Part shown: piece by piece, positions 1-11,868 of the stretch
Layout of the letters: every line of letters starts with the position of its first letter
Numbering within the stretch: position 1 is the first letter of the stretch
From: Datisca glomerata
Lineage: Eukaryota; Streptophyta; Magnoliopsida; Cucurbitales; Datiscaceae
Length of the DNA stretch: 64,000 nt
Direction: 5' to 3'
NCBI GenBank assembly: GCA_003255025.1
Contig: QANY01009406.1
Location: 558,001-622,000, forward strand
The notes under the pieces: model-generated
Seen by the model: the letters and a program-made list of their open reading frames with translations, nothing else
Databases searched by the model: none
What the model was told of the DNA's origin: nothing
Program-made: the position numbers and the translations under genes

Positions 1-760
1 ATGCTTACTCAGGCTACAATCAGGTATAAATGTTCCAATTGATCACGAAAAAAATTCTTTCATTACTAAGTACGTCGTCTATTGTTAAAAAATCATACCA
101 TTTGATCTCAAGAATGCAGGTGCAGCTGATCAAATGTTCGTTAACAAAGTCTTCCGTGAGCAAATCCAGAAGAATATGTAAGTCTATGTTGATGACATGT
201 GGGTCAAAAGTAAGAAGTGGGAAGACCACATTCAAGACCTTGAAGAAACCTTTTATGTTCTAAGGAGAAATTTCATGAAGCTGAACCCAGAGAAGTGCAT
301 TTTTGGAGTAGCAGCGGGAAAGTTTCTTGGGCACCTAGTGACACAACGGGGAATCAAAGTAAACCCATACCAGTTAAAGGCAATCATAGAAATGAAGTCC
401 CCACGGTACATTGAAGAAACCTTTTATGTTCTAAGGAGAAATTCCATGAAGCTGAACCCAGAGAAGTACACTTTTGGAGTAACAGCGGGAAAGTTTCTTG
501 GGCACCTAGTGACACAGCGGGGAATCAAAGTAAACCCGGACCAGTTAAAGGCAATCATAGAAATGAAGTCTCCACGTTACCTTAAAGAAATCCAAGGGTT
601 AACGAGTTCATCTCCAGGTCAACGGACATATGCAAGCCTTTATTCTAGAGGTTGTGAAAAAATTCCGCGAGCGGCTGGAATAAAGAGTGTGAAGATGCCT
701 TTGCCAATATTAAGGAGTACCCAACAACTCCCCTTTACTCTCCAAACCTATTCCTGGTGA
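1..760 (+). pseudogene. Gypsy reverse transcriptase (C-terminal part), decayed
   Basis: Bases 1-200 read, across frames, as the RT palm with an A-Y-S-G-Y-N-Q-like motif, and the catalytic box appears as YVDDM near 184. From 197 an open frame reads the connection region with KLNPEKCIFGV and GKFLGHLVTQRGI, typical of Gypsy RT just before RNase H. A 57-codon segment is duplicated in frame (separate entry). In the box, DDM is followed by W where related elements usually have L. The frame is lost after about 600. The rest of the RT lies outside the window. Confidence 0.85.
241..582 (+). repeat. 171-bp in-frame tandem duplication inside RT
   Basis: Two adjacent copies, 241-411 and 412-582, match with an offset of exactly 171 bases and only scattered differences. 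The unit is 57 codons, so the frame is kept, and both copies encode the KLNPEK and GHLVTQRGIKVNP motifs. A normal Gypsy RT has this segment once, so this is a local duplication after insertion. Confidence 0.95.
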
Positions 761-1084
761 GCAGCTTCTGTTATAAGTAGTCGTCTCAATGAGGGCAGTT
801 AGCGAAGTACTCATCAAACAAGAGGAAAAGAAACATAAACCTGTATAATTCATGTGCAAAAGTATTGTAGCGACATAAACAAGATATAAACAAATGGAAA
901 AACTGGTACTGTTCATTGTAATTGCAGCACGGAAGTTAAAGCCTTATTTCCAGGCCCGCAATATCAAGGTGTTGACGGATTCACCCGTTAAAAACCTTCT
1001 GCACTAACGGAGGCAAGCGGGAGAATAGCGAAGTTTTCAATTGAGTTGAGCTAGTACGACATCAATTACGAACCGCGAACTTCA

Positions 1085-1730
1085 ATAAAAGGGCAAGTAT
1101 TAGCAGAGTTCGTGGCAAACTTCACTGAAGGGAAATTCAAAAAGGAACCCCGTCAAACGGAGGACGAAGGAAGATGGAAACTCTTTGTTGATGGTGCATC
1201 AAATAATATGGGAGCAGGAGTGGGAGTAGTGATACAAACAACTTTCAGAGAAACATTGGAGCACTCCATCACCTTCGAATTCAATGCTTCAAATAATGAA
1301 GCAGAATATGAAACACTGATTATGGGAGTATCTTTGCCGTAAAATAAGAGGTAACCGATGTAAAAATATTTTGTGATTCCATACTAATTGTGAAACAGGT
1401 CATGGGTGAATGCATAGTCAAAGATGAAGGGATGATGAACTACTTACAACGAGCAAAAGATCTTCTCGGTACGCTAAAAAATTACGAGATCCAACAGTTC
1501 TCCAGAACAGAAAACGGGCACGCAGATGCATTGGATAATCTGGGATCTTCTCGGTATGCTAAAAAATTACGAGATCCAACAGATCCCCAGAACAGAAAAT
1601 GGGCATGCAGATGCATTGGATAATATGGGATCTTCACTACATTTCCCCTACAAAAGGAATGTCCTCGTGGATATTCTGAAGGAACCAAGCATCCCGCTCC
1701 CGTGGAATAACATGGCTGATGTAGAAGTTG
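1085..1730 (+). pseudogene. Gypsy RNase H domain, decayed
   Basis: Reads LFVDGASNNMGAGVGVVI followed by FNASNNEAEYETLIMG. This is the plant Gypsy RNase H signature: the first catalytic Asp lies in VDGAS and the catalytic Glu in NEAEYE. Further on, NGHADALDN corresponds to the conserved region holding the last catalytic Asp. A stop near 1340 and an 85-bp tandem duplication (separate entry) break the frame. Confidence 0.85.
1459..1628 (+). repeat. 85-bp frame-shifting tandem duplication in RNase H
   Basis: Copies 1459-1543 and 1544-1628 start with the same GATCTTCTCGGTA(C/T)GCTAAA and repeat with an 85-base offset, with a third start at 1629. Because 85 is not a multiple of three, the second copy is read in another frame, so the duplication itself breaks the reading frame. 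Confidence 0.95.
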
Positions 1731-2850
1731 AACGTAAACCTAGTTGGGAGGACGACATAATCCGCTTCCTTAAAGAAGGTACGCTTTTTAAAGATAAACT
1801 ACTTGCCAAGAAGGTACAACATTGGGGTGCCAGTATGTGTTAGCAGAAATTAATGAGGGCATATGCAGAGACCACACTGGGGGCAGATCACTAGCCCATA
1901 AAGTCATGAATAATGGATACTACTAGCTCTAAATGCATCAGGATGTCAAACAGTATGCAAAAAGGTGTGACAAGTGTTAGCTTTTCGCGTCCGTAGTAAA
2001 AATGACCCCTAGAGAACTCAAAATTGTGGCTAGTCCTTAGCTGTTCATATAGTGGGCCCTAGACATTGTTGGGCCACTCCCCATGACAACTGCCCAAAAG
2101 CATTTTTTATTGGTAGCAACATATTATTTTACTAAGTGGATCGAGGCTGAAGCCTTTGCCAGAATTTATAGGAGAAGTGAGGGGGTTCCTATGGAAAAAC
2201 TTGGTGTGCATGTATGAGATCCCCCAGATCTTGGTATCTGATAATGGACTTCAGTTCATCGCAAACTTAGTAAGAACATTCTGTGAAGATGTGAAGATCA
2301 CAAACCGCTTCTCCATGCCTTACTACCCATAAGGGAACGGGCAAGAAGAAAGATCAAACTGGGTCATACTTGATAACTTGAAGAAACGACTGGAGTTCGC
2401 TAAAGGGAAATTTGTGGAAGAGCTACAACTCAGTTTTATGGGCATAGAAAACAACTCTTAGAGAGATAACATGTGAAACCCCATTCAAGCTAGCATATGG
2501 AGCAGAAGCAGTTGTTCTCGTGGAAATTAGAAGCCCCATCATAAGATTCGAGCTAAATGAACAACAATATGAAGAGTTCCTAAGGAACAACATTGATGAA
2601 CTAAAAGCAAGAATAGAAGTTTCCCTGATCAGAATGACCCATTACAATCAGAAAATGAGATCTTATTTTCAGAAGAAAGTAAGGAAGCGGGAATTCCAGA
2701 CAGAAGGTTTGGTCCTCAGAAAAATCTTCCAAACGGAAGGGATGCTCAGGCCAAAATAGGAGGAAACGACTATCACCACCTAAAAATGAGAGAAGGAATA
2801 GAGTTACTGAAACCATGGAACGGGATTCATTTGAAGAAATGTTTTGTATA
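1730..2850 (+). pseudogene. Gypsy integrase, decayed
   Basis: The zinc-binding part is visible near 1865-1980 (DHTGG ... KRCDKCQ), then the core with ALDIVGPLP (about 2055), KWIEAEA (about 2140) and SDNGLQF (about 2240), which hold the first catalytic Asp residues of the DDE triad. A G-N-G-Q-like stretch follows near 2335. The C-terminal part reads ETPFKLAYGAEAVV and a charged tail to about 2850. Frames change repeatedly and stops are present. Confidence 0.85.
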
Positions 2851-3770
2851 AGGAATGTAAAAACTCATTATAGTGAAACACCTTTCCCGTGGTTTTTTCC
2901 CGCAATGATTTTCCACGTAAAAATATTGGTGTCAATCTTCTCTCCTCAACTGAATCATTACTACATGAAAATAAGGGCTCAAGGTCCTTGGGAGGAGGAG
3001 TTTATAAGTCCTACTCTCAAAATGAATTAAGGGTATAAAAAGTCATTGGGAGAGACATACCATAAGTCCTATTCCCAGAAGGAACTAGGGGCATGAAAAA
3101 TCCTTGAGAGGGGTATCCCATAAGTCATTTTCTCCAAAGAAAAAATAACTAAAATAGGAAAACCCATGAAAACAGACGACTCAAACGGGCCTGCTTCATC
3201 ATAACATGAATAAAAAAATTACAACAAACAAAAGAATGGACCCGTTACATTGTAAATGGGGAGGGATGGAAGTTCCAGTCTCAATGGATGGAAAGTAGAA
3301 GCGATCAAAATGGGTAAGCATACTCTTGCTTGAGCATTCCTTGAAAAATTTCTAAATAATTAAGAAAATGGAAACTAGTTACGAGAAAAACTTTTAAAAG
3401 CAAAAAGGGCACGAAGAAAATGGGTAACCAAAAAACCCCTTCATACATTCTGAAGTGTCTTTTGGTCTAAAGTATCGCTTCTCAGAATTTTTGTTGTATT
3501 AGAGAAAAGGAAATCTTTGAGAAAATGAAATTTTCGTTAAGTGTTCGAGAAAAGGGAATTATCTTTCAAGAGTTTTGTTAGGGAAATCTATTCCCGTAGT
3601 TGGGAATGATAGGAAAAATTACTGCTATTGAGAATAAAAGGAAAAGATAGAACTTGCTGCAAAAATGTCATTTTATTTAAAATGTGAAAAATTCCAAAAG
3701 GACCTAGTCAAAGAAAAGGAAAAATAAATGAAAATGAAAAATGCAAGGAAAAGAAAAATCACGAGAAACA
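2851..3770. other. Non-coding 3' internal part of Gypsy element
   Basis: AT- and purine-rich sequence with no recognisable protein. Near 2995-3125 a short motif (AAGTCCTA ... GGGTATAAAA / AAGTCATT) recurs loosely. The position between integrase and the antisense ORF fits the long spacer of Tat-type elements. Confidence 0.5.
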
Positions 3771-3778
3771 GGAAAAAA

Positions 3779-4240
3779 CTAAGTCTCCACCTCCCCCTTG
3801 GGAGTGGCGTCAGCAATCACCTCAAAAGAGGTAGCGGGAATAACCTCGGAAGATGGGTCAGCGTTTGAAGTGGGAAGCTTAGTCTTAGGGTCAGCAGGCT
3901 TGTCAGGAAGGGAGACAGGTGACATGCGGGAAGGCTTGTCAGCCTTGGCGTCGCGGTAGTCTATCGTGTAAATAATCTGTTCGTATTCGTCGACCATGAC
4001 CTGGTACTTGGCCTCGAGTCCAGTCTCCCATTCGCGTGACTAAGCCAAAACTTCCTCGGCCTCAACCAACTTTGACTCGACAAGGGTCAGGTTGTCCCCG
4101 CTTATCTCGTCAATCCTCTCTGCCTCCCTCAGAGACTCCTCGAGCTTTTTCTGAAATAGACTCTTCTCTGGAAAGAGAGGAGAGAAGGGAAGTTTTAACT
4201 CTGGTATGGGGGGTTGCATGGGAAAGACTTGGGGATTCAT
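3779..4240 (-). pseudogene. Antisense coiled-coil ORF of Tat-type Gypsy element
   Basis: Two open stretches on the - strand, 4240-4040 and 3997-3779, are in the same frame and separated by one stop near 4040. They encode a charged, helix-prone segment (KKLEESLREAERI, LVESKLVEAEEVLA) followed by a Pro/Ser/Asp-rich tail. Tat elements are known to carry an ORF on the opposite strand between integrase and the 3' LTR, and the second Gypsy element in this window has a similar one. The function of such ORFs is unknown to me. Confidence 0.55.
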
Positions 4241-4269
4241 TCCCTGAAGCCATAGACTATAGCTAGCGG

Positions 4270-5950
4270 GAAGGCGTCCCGATGAAGGGTTAGAAAATGA
4301 TTAAATTCATCCCTATTTCTAACTAGAGGAACTGTAACCTTAAATGGTTGTTCTTCCATCGCTCCCTAAGGTAGAAAAATAAAAGTAGAGAAGAAAGAAG
4401 AAGAGAAATGGAGAAGACGAGGGACTCACAAAAAATGGAAGTATACGTAAGAGAAAGATTGAAGAAGATGAAAACTCATATAGGTTGCACACGCGAGGGA
4501 AAAGTTCAATGGCACTAACGGATTTGAAAAAAAATGGTTCACAATTAATTGTGAGAAGACATAAAGACAATAGTTGCATGGAAACAAGCTGCCAAATACC
4601 AACCGTTGCTTACAATGGGTGAGTGGCACGACGACAACTGGATAAAAATAAACTAATGGCCTGAAAATATGCACTACACGAGAACAGTAGATGAAATAAC
4701 ACGCATGAGGAATGAAAGAAGAGTCATGCACGCGCGCGTGTAGCGACAAGATCTTACCATAGGAAGATAAGACGGCATAAAGCAAAGATAGAATGAAATA
4801 TCTGAGCGTGCCAGCAACCACAGAAACGAGGCAGTGATGGTATATCATTTTATTACTTGAAAATGATAACTTTTTCTGAGCAACAATTAATGTTTTACAG
4901 GATAAAAGAAGTAACGAATAAGTCAAAATGAACCAAAGATGACCACTCCCCAAAATTGGACACGTGCTAGGAACATTCATTACGCTTCAACGAGCATCGC
5001 CAAAGAGCAAAAGGGGGCAAATGAACAGATAAAAATTACCCACTATCACGTGGATAATAATGACCAACCAAAGGGCTCGCGAAAAGTGGTAAAAAATAAA
5101 ACAAGCGAGACGACTGATGTCAAGAGACACCCGTAAACAAATGAAGAACGACCAGACGCATACCGAGAATGGGAAAGAGCACCAAAATGAGAAAAGCTGA
5201 CTGGCCAACAGAAAAAGACTGACGAAGGACCCACGCCTTTGGAACGGAAAAATGAACCTAAGACTTGAAGAACTAGCCTGAACGGGCAAGACACTCGCTG
5301 AATTATGCAAGAACAAGAAGATAAGGATCAAAAGAAGAACATGAATTGACGAAGGGGATCCAAAATGACAGTCAAGTGGCAATGATTGATTAGATAGTTA
5401 AATGACTCGGATGGCAGGCCACCAAGTGGCTATGAGTAACTAGATCGAACCACGAGAAATCACCAAGTGACTGTTACTGATTGACGGCTGAATGAGACAG
5501 ATGAAAATGATAAGGAAGGGAAAGAGATCCATAAATGACAGAAAAATCCCCATGAATGAGTGTGATATCTAAGTATAATGAGTGCCTCCGAAACCATAAA
5601 GGGAGGATAATCATTTCCCTCTATTTTATTATTATCTTAATTAACTCATGTAAATGAAGAAACTCATATAAGACCAGTGTATTTAAATAAAACACATACA
5701 TTCAATACAACTAAAAAAATACAACTCAGAGCATTTACTCCTTACTCTCTTTCTCTCATTAATACTCATATAAATCAACATTTATCGATATTTTCCCTTT
5801 TAATCCCTTAGCGGAAAAATCTCCTACAAATCATATTCTCCTTAGTTAAAGATAACAGATTATACCCTTCTCTTGAACCCACCGAAAACAATAAAGCAAT
5901 TCCCTTATGCATCAAAATGTGCGTCGTCCCACCAATTGTGCGTCACCCTA
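4270..5950. other. Probable 3' LTR region of first Gypsy element
   Basis: No convincing protein is seen; the longer open frames here have low-complexity translations and I regard them as chance. The stretch about 5560-5880 resembles an LTR transcription-end region, with AGTGCCTCCGAAACC followed by an AT-rich part and pyrimidine clusters. Borders cannot be fixed because the partner LTR is not in the window. Confidence 0.3.
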
Positions 5951-6889
5951 AAATATAAAAAGGCCAGTCATATATATTATTAATAAAGGAAAGAAAAGAG
6001 GCATGCCATAAGTTTGCTCAACTGAAGAAAAGCAGAGATGCATACATATTGGAGGCAATCGAACAAAGAGTAGGCATGTTGATGGACCTAAATCCATGAA
6101 GATGATGTAGCGGTTTCCATTGCAAGAAATCTCTCCCCATTATAAAATAGAGTCACAAAATGGCCCATCCGGGTTGACTACAACAGAGTCACAATCTGAA
6201 GAGACGTGTCAATGACAAAGCTTTTCTCGAACTGCAACAAGACATACCTATTTTTCTTTTTAAATATTCTCTGTACTAATTCCTAAAAAGTCTTTAAATT
6301 AGGAAGTTGTATATCGAATTGGTTAGTCATAGTTTATCAATATAGCTTGTTTACTAGGTATCCGAAAGTGACTAGATAAATCTTTTCATGGTGGATGAAA
6401 AACAGAAAATTTAAGTGACCATACTTTGTAGGCTATTCTAAAGTAATTTAGCCCTTCAACTAATATTATTGATGTCACGTGATCCAAGATATAAGCTCAT
6501 TTGATGACTAATTATAAGAAAACCTTATCGTCAATCTTATTAGTCGTTGTCTCCACTTTCAATAACACTTTTCAATAACACTTTGAAAATGCACAAAGAA
6601 ATTGAAAAGTGTTAATATTCAATAACACTTTGAAGACGCATATTATTGAAAAGTGTTAATATTCCCAATTTCAAATACAGAGAAGAAAACAGTAGAAGAT
6701 AGATGTAAACCAAATGAAAATGCACAAAGAAAAAAAAGATAGAGAGGAGGGAAAAAATTGATTTTTGTTCTTTTTGGCACAAACCGAGAGAGATTTACAC
6801 CTTCAAAAATGTCATTGTATGAAGGATCACAAAGACTTCACTGAACATATCTATTAATATCAATCAACAAGTAAATTAGGAACAGCATA
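5951..6889. other. Non-coding stretch, possible exon-like piece on - strand
   Basis: No gene recognised. On the - strand about 6240-6010 there is a short readable stretch after a CTTGTTGCAG acceptor-like site (FEKSFVIDTSLQIVTLL, later NPDGPF). It could be another captured exon, but I could not assign it and it contains stops. Confidence 0.25.
6556..6665. repeat. Inverted/direct repeats built on CAATAACACTTT
   Basis: CAATAACACTTT occurs three times and its complement, ATTGAAAAGTGTT, twice within about 110 bases, so the segment can fold as two adjacent hairpins. It lies between the first Gypsy element and the CACTA-like end. Confidence 0.7.
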
Positions 6890-7756
6890 AAATGTGAGAG
6901 AGCAAACCTGACACGGCGAAGGACGACGGCGCGGAGGTTTGCGATTACCAAACTGAGATTCATAAACCCCAAGTACACAATTTATCAAAAAATAACAAAA
7001 TCTCGTAGAAGGTAGGGAGAGAGAGTAAACGGAAAATGAAATAAAAAACCAAGCCCATTTGGAAAGAAAAGCTAGAACCCTAATTATTTCAAACTCAGAT
7101 TCTTACTCAAAGGTTTACCCGCGATCAAATGGAAATTTTGAACAAGAACGAGCCGTTCTTCAGCGAGCGAGAGGCGTCGTGGGAGACAGCTTGCGTTGGG
7201 GCTCTAAAATTCGAGAGAGGAAAAATGACGGAGAGCATGAAAGGAGAAAGAGATATGCCAGTGAGAGAGGGAGGACATGCGGGTGAGATGGGCTTTCTTT
7301 TTCTCTCGATTACTTTGCTCTACGGCTCCTAGAAAACAAAATAGAGAGAAAAGTTCAAGTTAATTTGAGTCTCGCTGTTTTTTCAAAGTCTCGCTTTTTA
7401 TTTATTTTACAGCCTACAATTATTGCGATGGTACGTATTAAAACGTCAAAGATTATTGTTTCTCATGACGTTTCTAAAATTACCCTGTGAAATATATCAT
7501 CACAACGCTATAAAATTTTACTGTCGTGAAATATCAGATGACACTTAAAAAGGCCGTCGTAAAAGAACATTTTCGCTTGTGATGTTCTTTATACTATCGT
7601 GAAACGTAACAGATACATTTTCACGATGTTATAAATTATTATATTCGTGAGTACCAAATAATTTACGACATTAAGTAATTATTAATGCAATTACGACAAT
7701 ACTAAAATAAATCATCGTCTATATTTTTTGCCTACCACCCTTAAAGGTCAAATTTC
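6890..7756 (-). mobile_element. CACTA-like element end with subterminal repeats
   Basis: From 7420 to 7720 short motifs of the type TCGTGAAA, CGTCGTAA, ACGAT recur in both orientations, as in subterminal repeat regions of CACTA elements. The edge near 7745 reads GGTCAAATTTCTAGTAG, close to the complement of a CACTA terminus with the last bases altered. Next to it (7000-7350) is a purine-rich leader-like segment with short ORFs. I could not find the other end, so extent and orientation are uncertain. Confidence 0.4.
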
Positions 7757-7767
7757 TAGTAGAGCCA

Positions 7768-8330
7768 CCAAAAAAGTGGAACAACCATTGGAAAATAGGC
7801 TAAGTCTTCTTTTATTGGCAGTCTGTAACTGTCGGTATGGCCATAAATTTTTTTTGGCGATCTTTTATCCGCTAGAAAATAATATTGTGTAGCTTACCAA
7901 CAGTTTGCACTGCCCTGTATTGATCATACTGCAACAGACTCCTTGTTTTTGTGTGTATGCCACAATATTACTTGTAAGTAGAGCTTTTTAAGGCATTCAT
8001 ACATCCAAAAAAATTTACAACAACACTAACAAAACTCTCGGTTAATTGAACATCCATATATGTCATCAATCTTCCACTACACACATCTCATGACAGTTAA
8101 ACATAAAAAACACTTATGAAGTTGAGTAATATAAATTTTATATCCATATATCATTATAAGGTAAGTCAAATTACAAGAGTAAACTTTAGACTGCATTACT
8201 CAAAGCCACCAATATCATGACTACTTCAAATTCCTGACAATTGAAAAATATAAAACTCTTTAAGAAGTGAATAATGAACAAACAAAGCTTAAAGAAAAAA
8301 GTAAGTATATATTTTACCTAGTTACATTGG
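7768..8330. other. Non-coding 3' part of CACTA element
   Basis: AT-rich sequence with no readable domain, between the degraded left terminus and the Transposase_24-like piece. Confidence 0.5.
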
Positions 8331-8501
8331 TAGCCTTCAATCGAGGTTATTTTCTTCATGTACGTCTTTCAACTTGTTAAGTTCTTCAAGCGAGAATGTT
8401 ACTTGTGATGTCATCTTTGTCTGGTTAGACTCCATTGTAGCATGTTGAGCACCATCATCAACATCATATTTTAGTACCAAATTTACCGTTAAAAGTTAGT
8501 A

Positions 8502-8708
8502 TTATGACCAAATATTACACAAACTAAGAGAAAAATAAGAAAATACTTCAATAATTTCCCAAACCTCGTCTTTATAGAATTCTGATATTTTTCTCCAATC
8601 AGTAAAGTGAAATGGAAAAAATGTATAACTTTTCACACAAGTATATAAAAAACTTGTAAAACACATTGATCCATTCCGAACGGGTTGATAGTCATGACTA
8701 AACTCCAC
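8502..8708 (-). pseudogene. Transposase_24-like (En/Spm second protein) fragment
   Basis: The - strand reads PVRNGSMCFTSFLYTCVKS, then FHFTDWRKISEFYKDEVWE. This matches the layout of the plant transposase family PF03004 (Pro-Val-Gly-x-Asn start, a fixed Ser-Ser/Thr-Ser-Phe-Leu stretch, then a Trp-Arg-Lys before a charged Trp-containing helix). In CACTA elements this protein is usually encoded next to TNP2. Only about 65 residues are readable here and there is no start or end, so it is a remnant. Confidence 0.6.
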
Positions 8709-9289
8709 ACTCTTTTTCTCTCCCTCAAGATAATTTTGTACGTCTTTCTACGCCTCTTTACTATAGAAACTTTATCTATATTTGCATAATCAAAACACTT
8801 AGATTTCTTAATATAAGGAATGCGATAGTCTTAATTGAATTATAAAACACACATACCTTCTAATTCTATGGTATTATTCAAATTTAGGTTTGACCCCTCA
8901 TACTCTCCTATATTGGTATATGCACTCTCCTCGTTCACTAAGTTTTAAAGTTTTGAAGAGGAATGATAAATTCCTGTAAATAAAAAAATACGAAGACATT
9001 AATCATTGTTCAATGCATCAATATGTGAAGCTATAGAAACTTCAAATAAATAAGTAAACTTTTCCCAAAATGACACAATCAAATTAGCTCATCATCACTC
9101 ATGTTGACATCACTAAAAGTGACATCACCATATTGTTCATTACCTTCATAAGATTTTCTTAAATTTGTATGAATTTCCTCACCATCAGCTGGTCTAATAA
9201 ATCTACCTCATCTTGGTTATGATCAAACATGTCATCAAAGTCATGTTCATCGTATTGGTCATTTTAAAAATATAATTCTGTGTCGTTAT

Positions 9290-9760
9290 CTAGATTTGGC
9301 TCTCCCATATCAAAAAAATATCTTAGTTTTGAATGAATAGCCACATGCCGCTCTTTTTTTATCTTGTACACAATACACCAGACGTGCTTGATATACAAGA
9401 TAAAAGCTCATGGTTCAACTGTTCACAGGTATGAATCAGGCGAGAAACGTTGACAATGGCAAAGCCAATTGATCTTTCTTTCACTCATTGTTAAGAATAC
9501 TCCAATCATATTTAAACAAAACCACCTTAAACTTTCCATTGTAGTTGAGCTCAATGACATTTTTAGTATGTTGTTAACATGACTTCTCTTCTTATAGATT
9601 ACATCCCTCACACTTGTGTAACTTATTGTTTCAACCACCCTAAAAGCTCCACTATTTTGTGACTTAAGTGGCCTATCATTTTCTATAGTGCGGAATATGA
9701 TGCAATTCTTTTAATTCCTCCATCAATGGTTATAAATATTAATATTATTGCCAGGAAGTT
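9290..9760 (-). pseudogene. TNP2-like transposase C-terminal (DUF4216) remnant
   Basis: Read on the - strand across several frames: a Gly-Lys-Val-Lys-Val-Val-Leu-Phe-like strand, then FGFAIVNVSRLIHT, then a Ser-Gln-Ala-like segment with YVQDK-like sequence, then W-H-V-V-I-H-S-K-like sequence and I-F-D-M-G-E. This succession is the DUF4216 module at the C-terminus of plant CACTA TNP2 transposases. Stops and frameshifts are frequent. It lies downstream, in transposase direction, of the N-terminal piece near 12.7 kb. Confidence 0.7.
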
Positions 9761-9991
9761 TGGGTCTATAGATGGTTAATGAAAGAATAAAATTGGGCTA
9801 CTTCATGCACATCCACAGTTGTAATTTATATGGAATCAAAAGTACGGGTCATATATTTAATACTCATATTCCCAAATAGGGTTACACCCATAACTATCTA
9901 AGCCTAATATTGCGTGGCTCTAAAGAAATATCAACATATCTATCATTAAATGATTTTCATAAATATGAGTTTGCAAGATATCTTAACACAC

Positions 9992-11868
9992 TAGGGGTGT
10001 GAGTAAAACTGAGAAAACCGACCAGACCGCCCGAACTGGGCCGAACCGATGTGGTTCAGTTCGGCTGGTTTTTTCACTTTTAGTGGTTCGGTTCGGTTGT
10101 ATAAGTTAAAAATAAGCTCGGTTCGGTTTGGTGTGCGATTTTTGTGAAAAATCATCACAAAATCAAACCGAACTGTACTATATATATACCTCTACAAATT
10201 TAACCTAATTTTCCCTTATTGGCTTCTCCTGTTCTCCCCAATCCCCACTCTCGCATCTCGCTTGACGCTCGTTCGCCGCTCTCCAGCCTCCCCTTCTCCA
10301 GTTCTAACTTCTGAGTTCTCCCCACTTTCGCGTCTTGCTCGACGCTCGCTCGATGCTTTCCAATTTCCCCTTCTCCAGTTCTGAATCCTGAGTTCTCCCC
10401 ACTCTCGTGTCTCGCCTTGCCTCGTTCGACGCTCTCCCCTTCTCCAGTTCTCCCCACTCTTGCGTCTCGCCCCGTTCGACGCTCACCCCTTCTCCAGTTC
10501 TCACAGTCCTCGCTATCTAGCTTTCCGCTTCTCTAGTTCTCCTCAGTCCTCACTCCTTAGCTCAAACCTAGCTATCTAGCTCTCCTCTTCTCCTCAGTCC
10601 TCACTCCTCAGCTCAGACCTCACTATCTAGGTTTCTCATTCTCCTCAGTCCTCAGCTCACAACTCGCTATCTTGTTCTCCCCTTCTCCTCAATCCTCAGC
10701 TCACAACTCAACAGCTCGATTCGGGAGACAAGAGAGGTGACTTACTCGACTGATCGATCACTCAGCCGAGATCTGTTTGTTGTTGCATGAAGACGACTCA
10801 GACGAGATCTGGTTACTTTGTCTCTCTCTCTGTATCTTTCATATTTTTTAATCTGCACTATTATTTGTTTAGATTATTAGTTGTTTAGATTATTAGTTGT
10901 TCAAAATACATCAAATTTATTATACTCAAATGACAAGCTATGTACTTTAAAATGCAACAAAACCATGACAGTTTACCAGCTAAATGGATGTTCTTGTAAG
11001 AGCTAATCCATTGGTTAAGCTAAATGGATGTTTTATATGAACTTATTGGTTTATTAATCTTAATGTATATTTCTTGTAGAGTTGGTGACTAAAGAGGAGT
11101 CTGTAACCGTAATAGTGGAGGACGGTGCCGAGTAGTATGACATAATGTGATGGGTCAAACTGATTGTTATTGTAACATTTGGTCGTAAGTATTTTAGTTA
11201 ATTATTTTTATGTTTATCATGGATTAATATGAACTTGAGTATACTACATTAGGATAGAACAGAAGCTGCATAGGTGATGATCATACTGAGAAGTAGTTTT
11301 GTCATTTATATTTGAGAAAGTCCACTACACAACTAAGTATAATTATATTTGGCTTATTTGTTGGTTTACATATTTATATAGGCAAAGGGGACAATTCAAG
11401 CAGGATTGAGGAAAGCAAATGCTACTGCTTATGTTTTATCATATTTTTAAGTAGTAGTTGTGTATTTTTCTGCAATGGTTAAGTGTATTAGAAATGATAT
11501 TTGTAAGCGTATTTTTCTAAGTCTGAGTCATGTAAGAATTTTACAAGTCTGAGATCTTGAATTTAGAAATAGTATTTTCTAAGTGCATTTTTTTGCTCCT
11601 ATTATCTTAGTTTCAGTATAATCATGTGTTTTTTTTCTAAATTTTTCTGGGTCGAAAATGGTTTGGTTTTTTCTCTTTTTTATATTTTTTTCTGGCAGGT
11701 AAAAATCACAAAACCGAACCGAACCGGATCGCTTTTGGGAGGTTCAGTTAGGTTCGCTTTACACTAAACCGTCGGTTCGGTTCAGTTCTAATATTTGAAA
11801 AATAATATTTACGGTTCGGTTCCAAAAATACCCCTAAACCGAGCCGAACCCAACCGATTACAGCCCTA
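9992..11868. mobile_element. Non-autonomous hAT-like element with 8-bp TSD
   Basis: Flanked by a perfect 8-bp direct repeat TAACACAC (9984-9991 and 11869-11876). The left end starts TAGGGGTGTGAGTAAAAC and the right end is the complement of TAGGGCTGTAATCGG, so short imperfect inverted termini are present. Both subterminal parts are rich in the motif CGGTTCGGTT and its complement. An 8-bp target duplication with TAGGG-type termini is the mark of the hAT superfamily. No transposase is readable; the 1877-bp body holds a CT-rich minisatellite and AT-rich DNA. It sits inside the TNP2 region of the CACTA element, so it is younger than that element. Confidence 0.85.
10205..10740. repeat. CT-rich minisatellite in hAT-like element
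   Basis: Imperfect tandem units, roughly 50-75 bases, each built around CTTCTCCAGTTCT, CCCCACTCTCGCGTCTCGC and TCGACGCTC, continue as shorter units with CTCCTCAGTCCTCA and AGCTCACAACTC. The - strand is open over parts of it, giving Glu/Gly/Arg repeats; I regard that as a by-product of the repeat. It is far richer in C than its surroundings. Confidence 0.75.

Larger units (their letters stand above)
1..5950 (+). mobile_element. Ty3/Gypsy LTR retrotransposon remnant, Tat-type
   Basis: Translations on the + strand give, in order, reverse transcriptase, RNase H and integrase, which is the Gypsy pol order. They are followed by a long AT- and purine-rich 3' part with an antisense coiled-coil ORF, an arrangement known from the Tat lineage (Grande, RIRE2, Ogre relatives). 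The 5' LTR, gag and protease would lie upstream of base 1. Many stops and frameshifts show the copy is dead. The right boundary is approximate: LTR-like sequence fades out near 5950, and I could not find a matching second LTR inside the window. Confidence 0.8.

Noticed and set aside
4426..4980. 184-codon open frame on the - strand
   Set aside because: Translation is rich in Ser, Leu, Phe and Cys with no domain. It lies in the non-coding 3' part of the Gypsy element, where the purine-rich + strand naturally leaves the other strand open.
10200..10504. Overlapping - strand frames with Glu/Gly/Arg repeats
   Set aside because: They are the translation of the CT-rich minisatellite, with no start context or family likeness.
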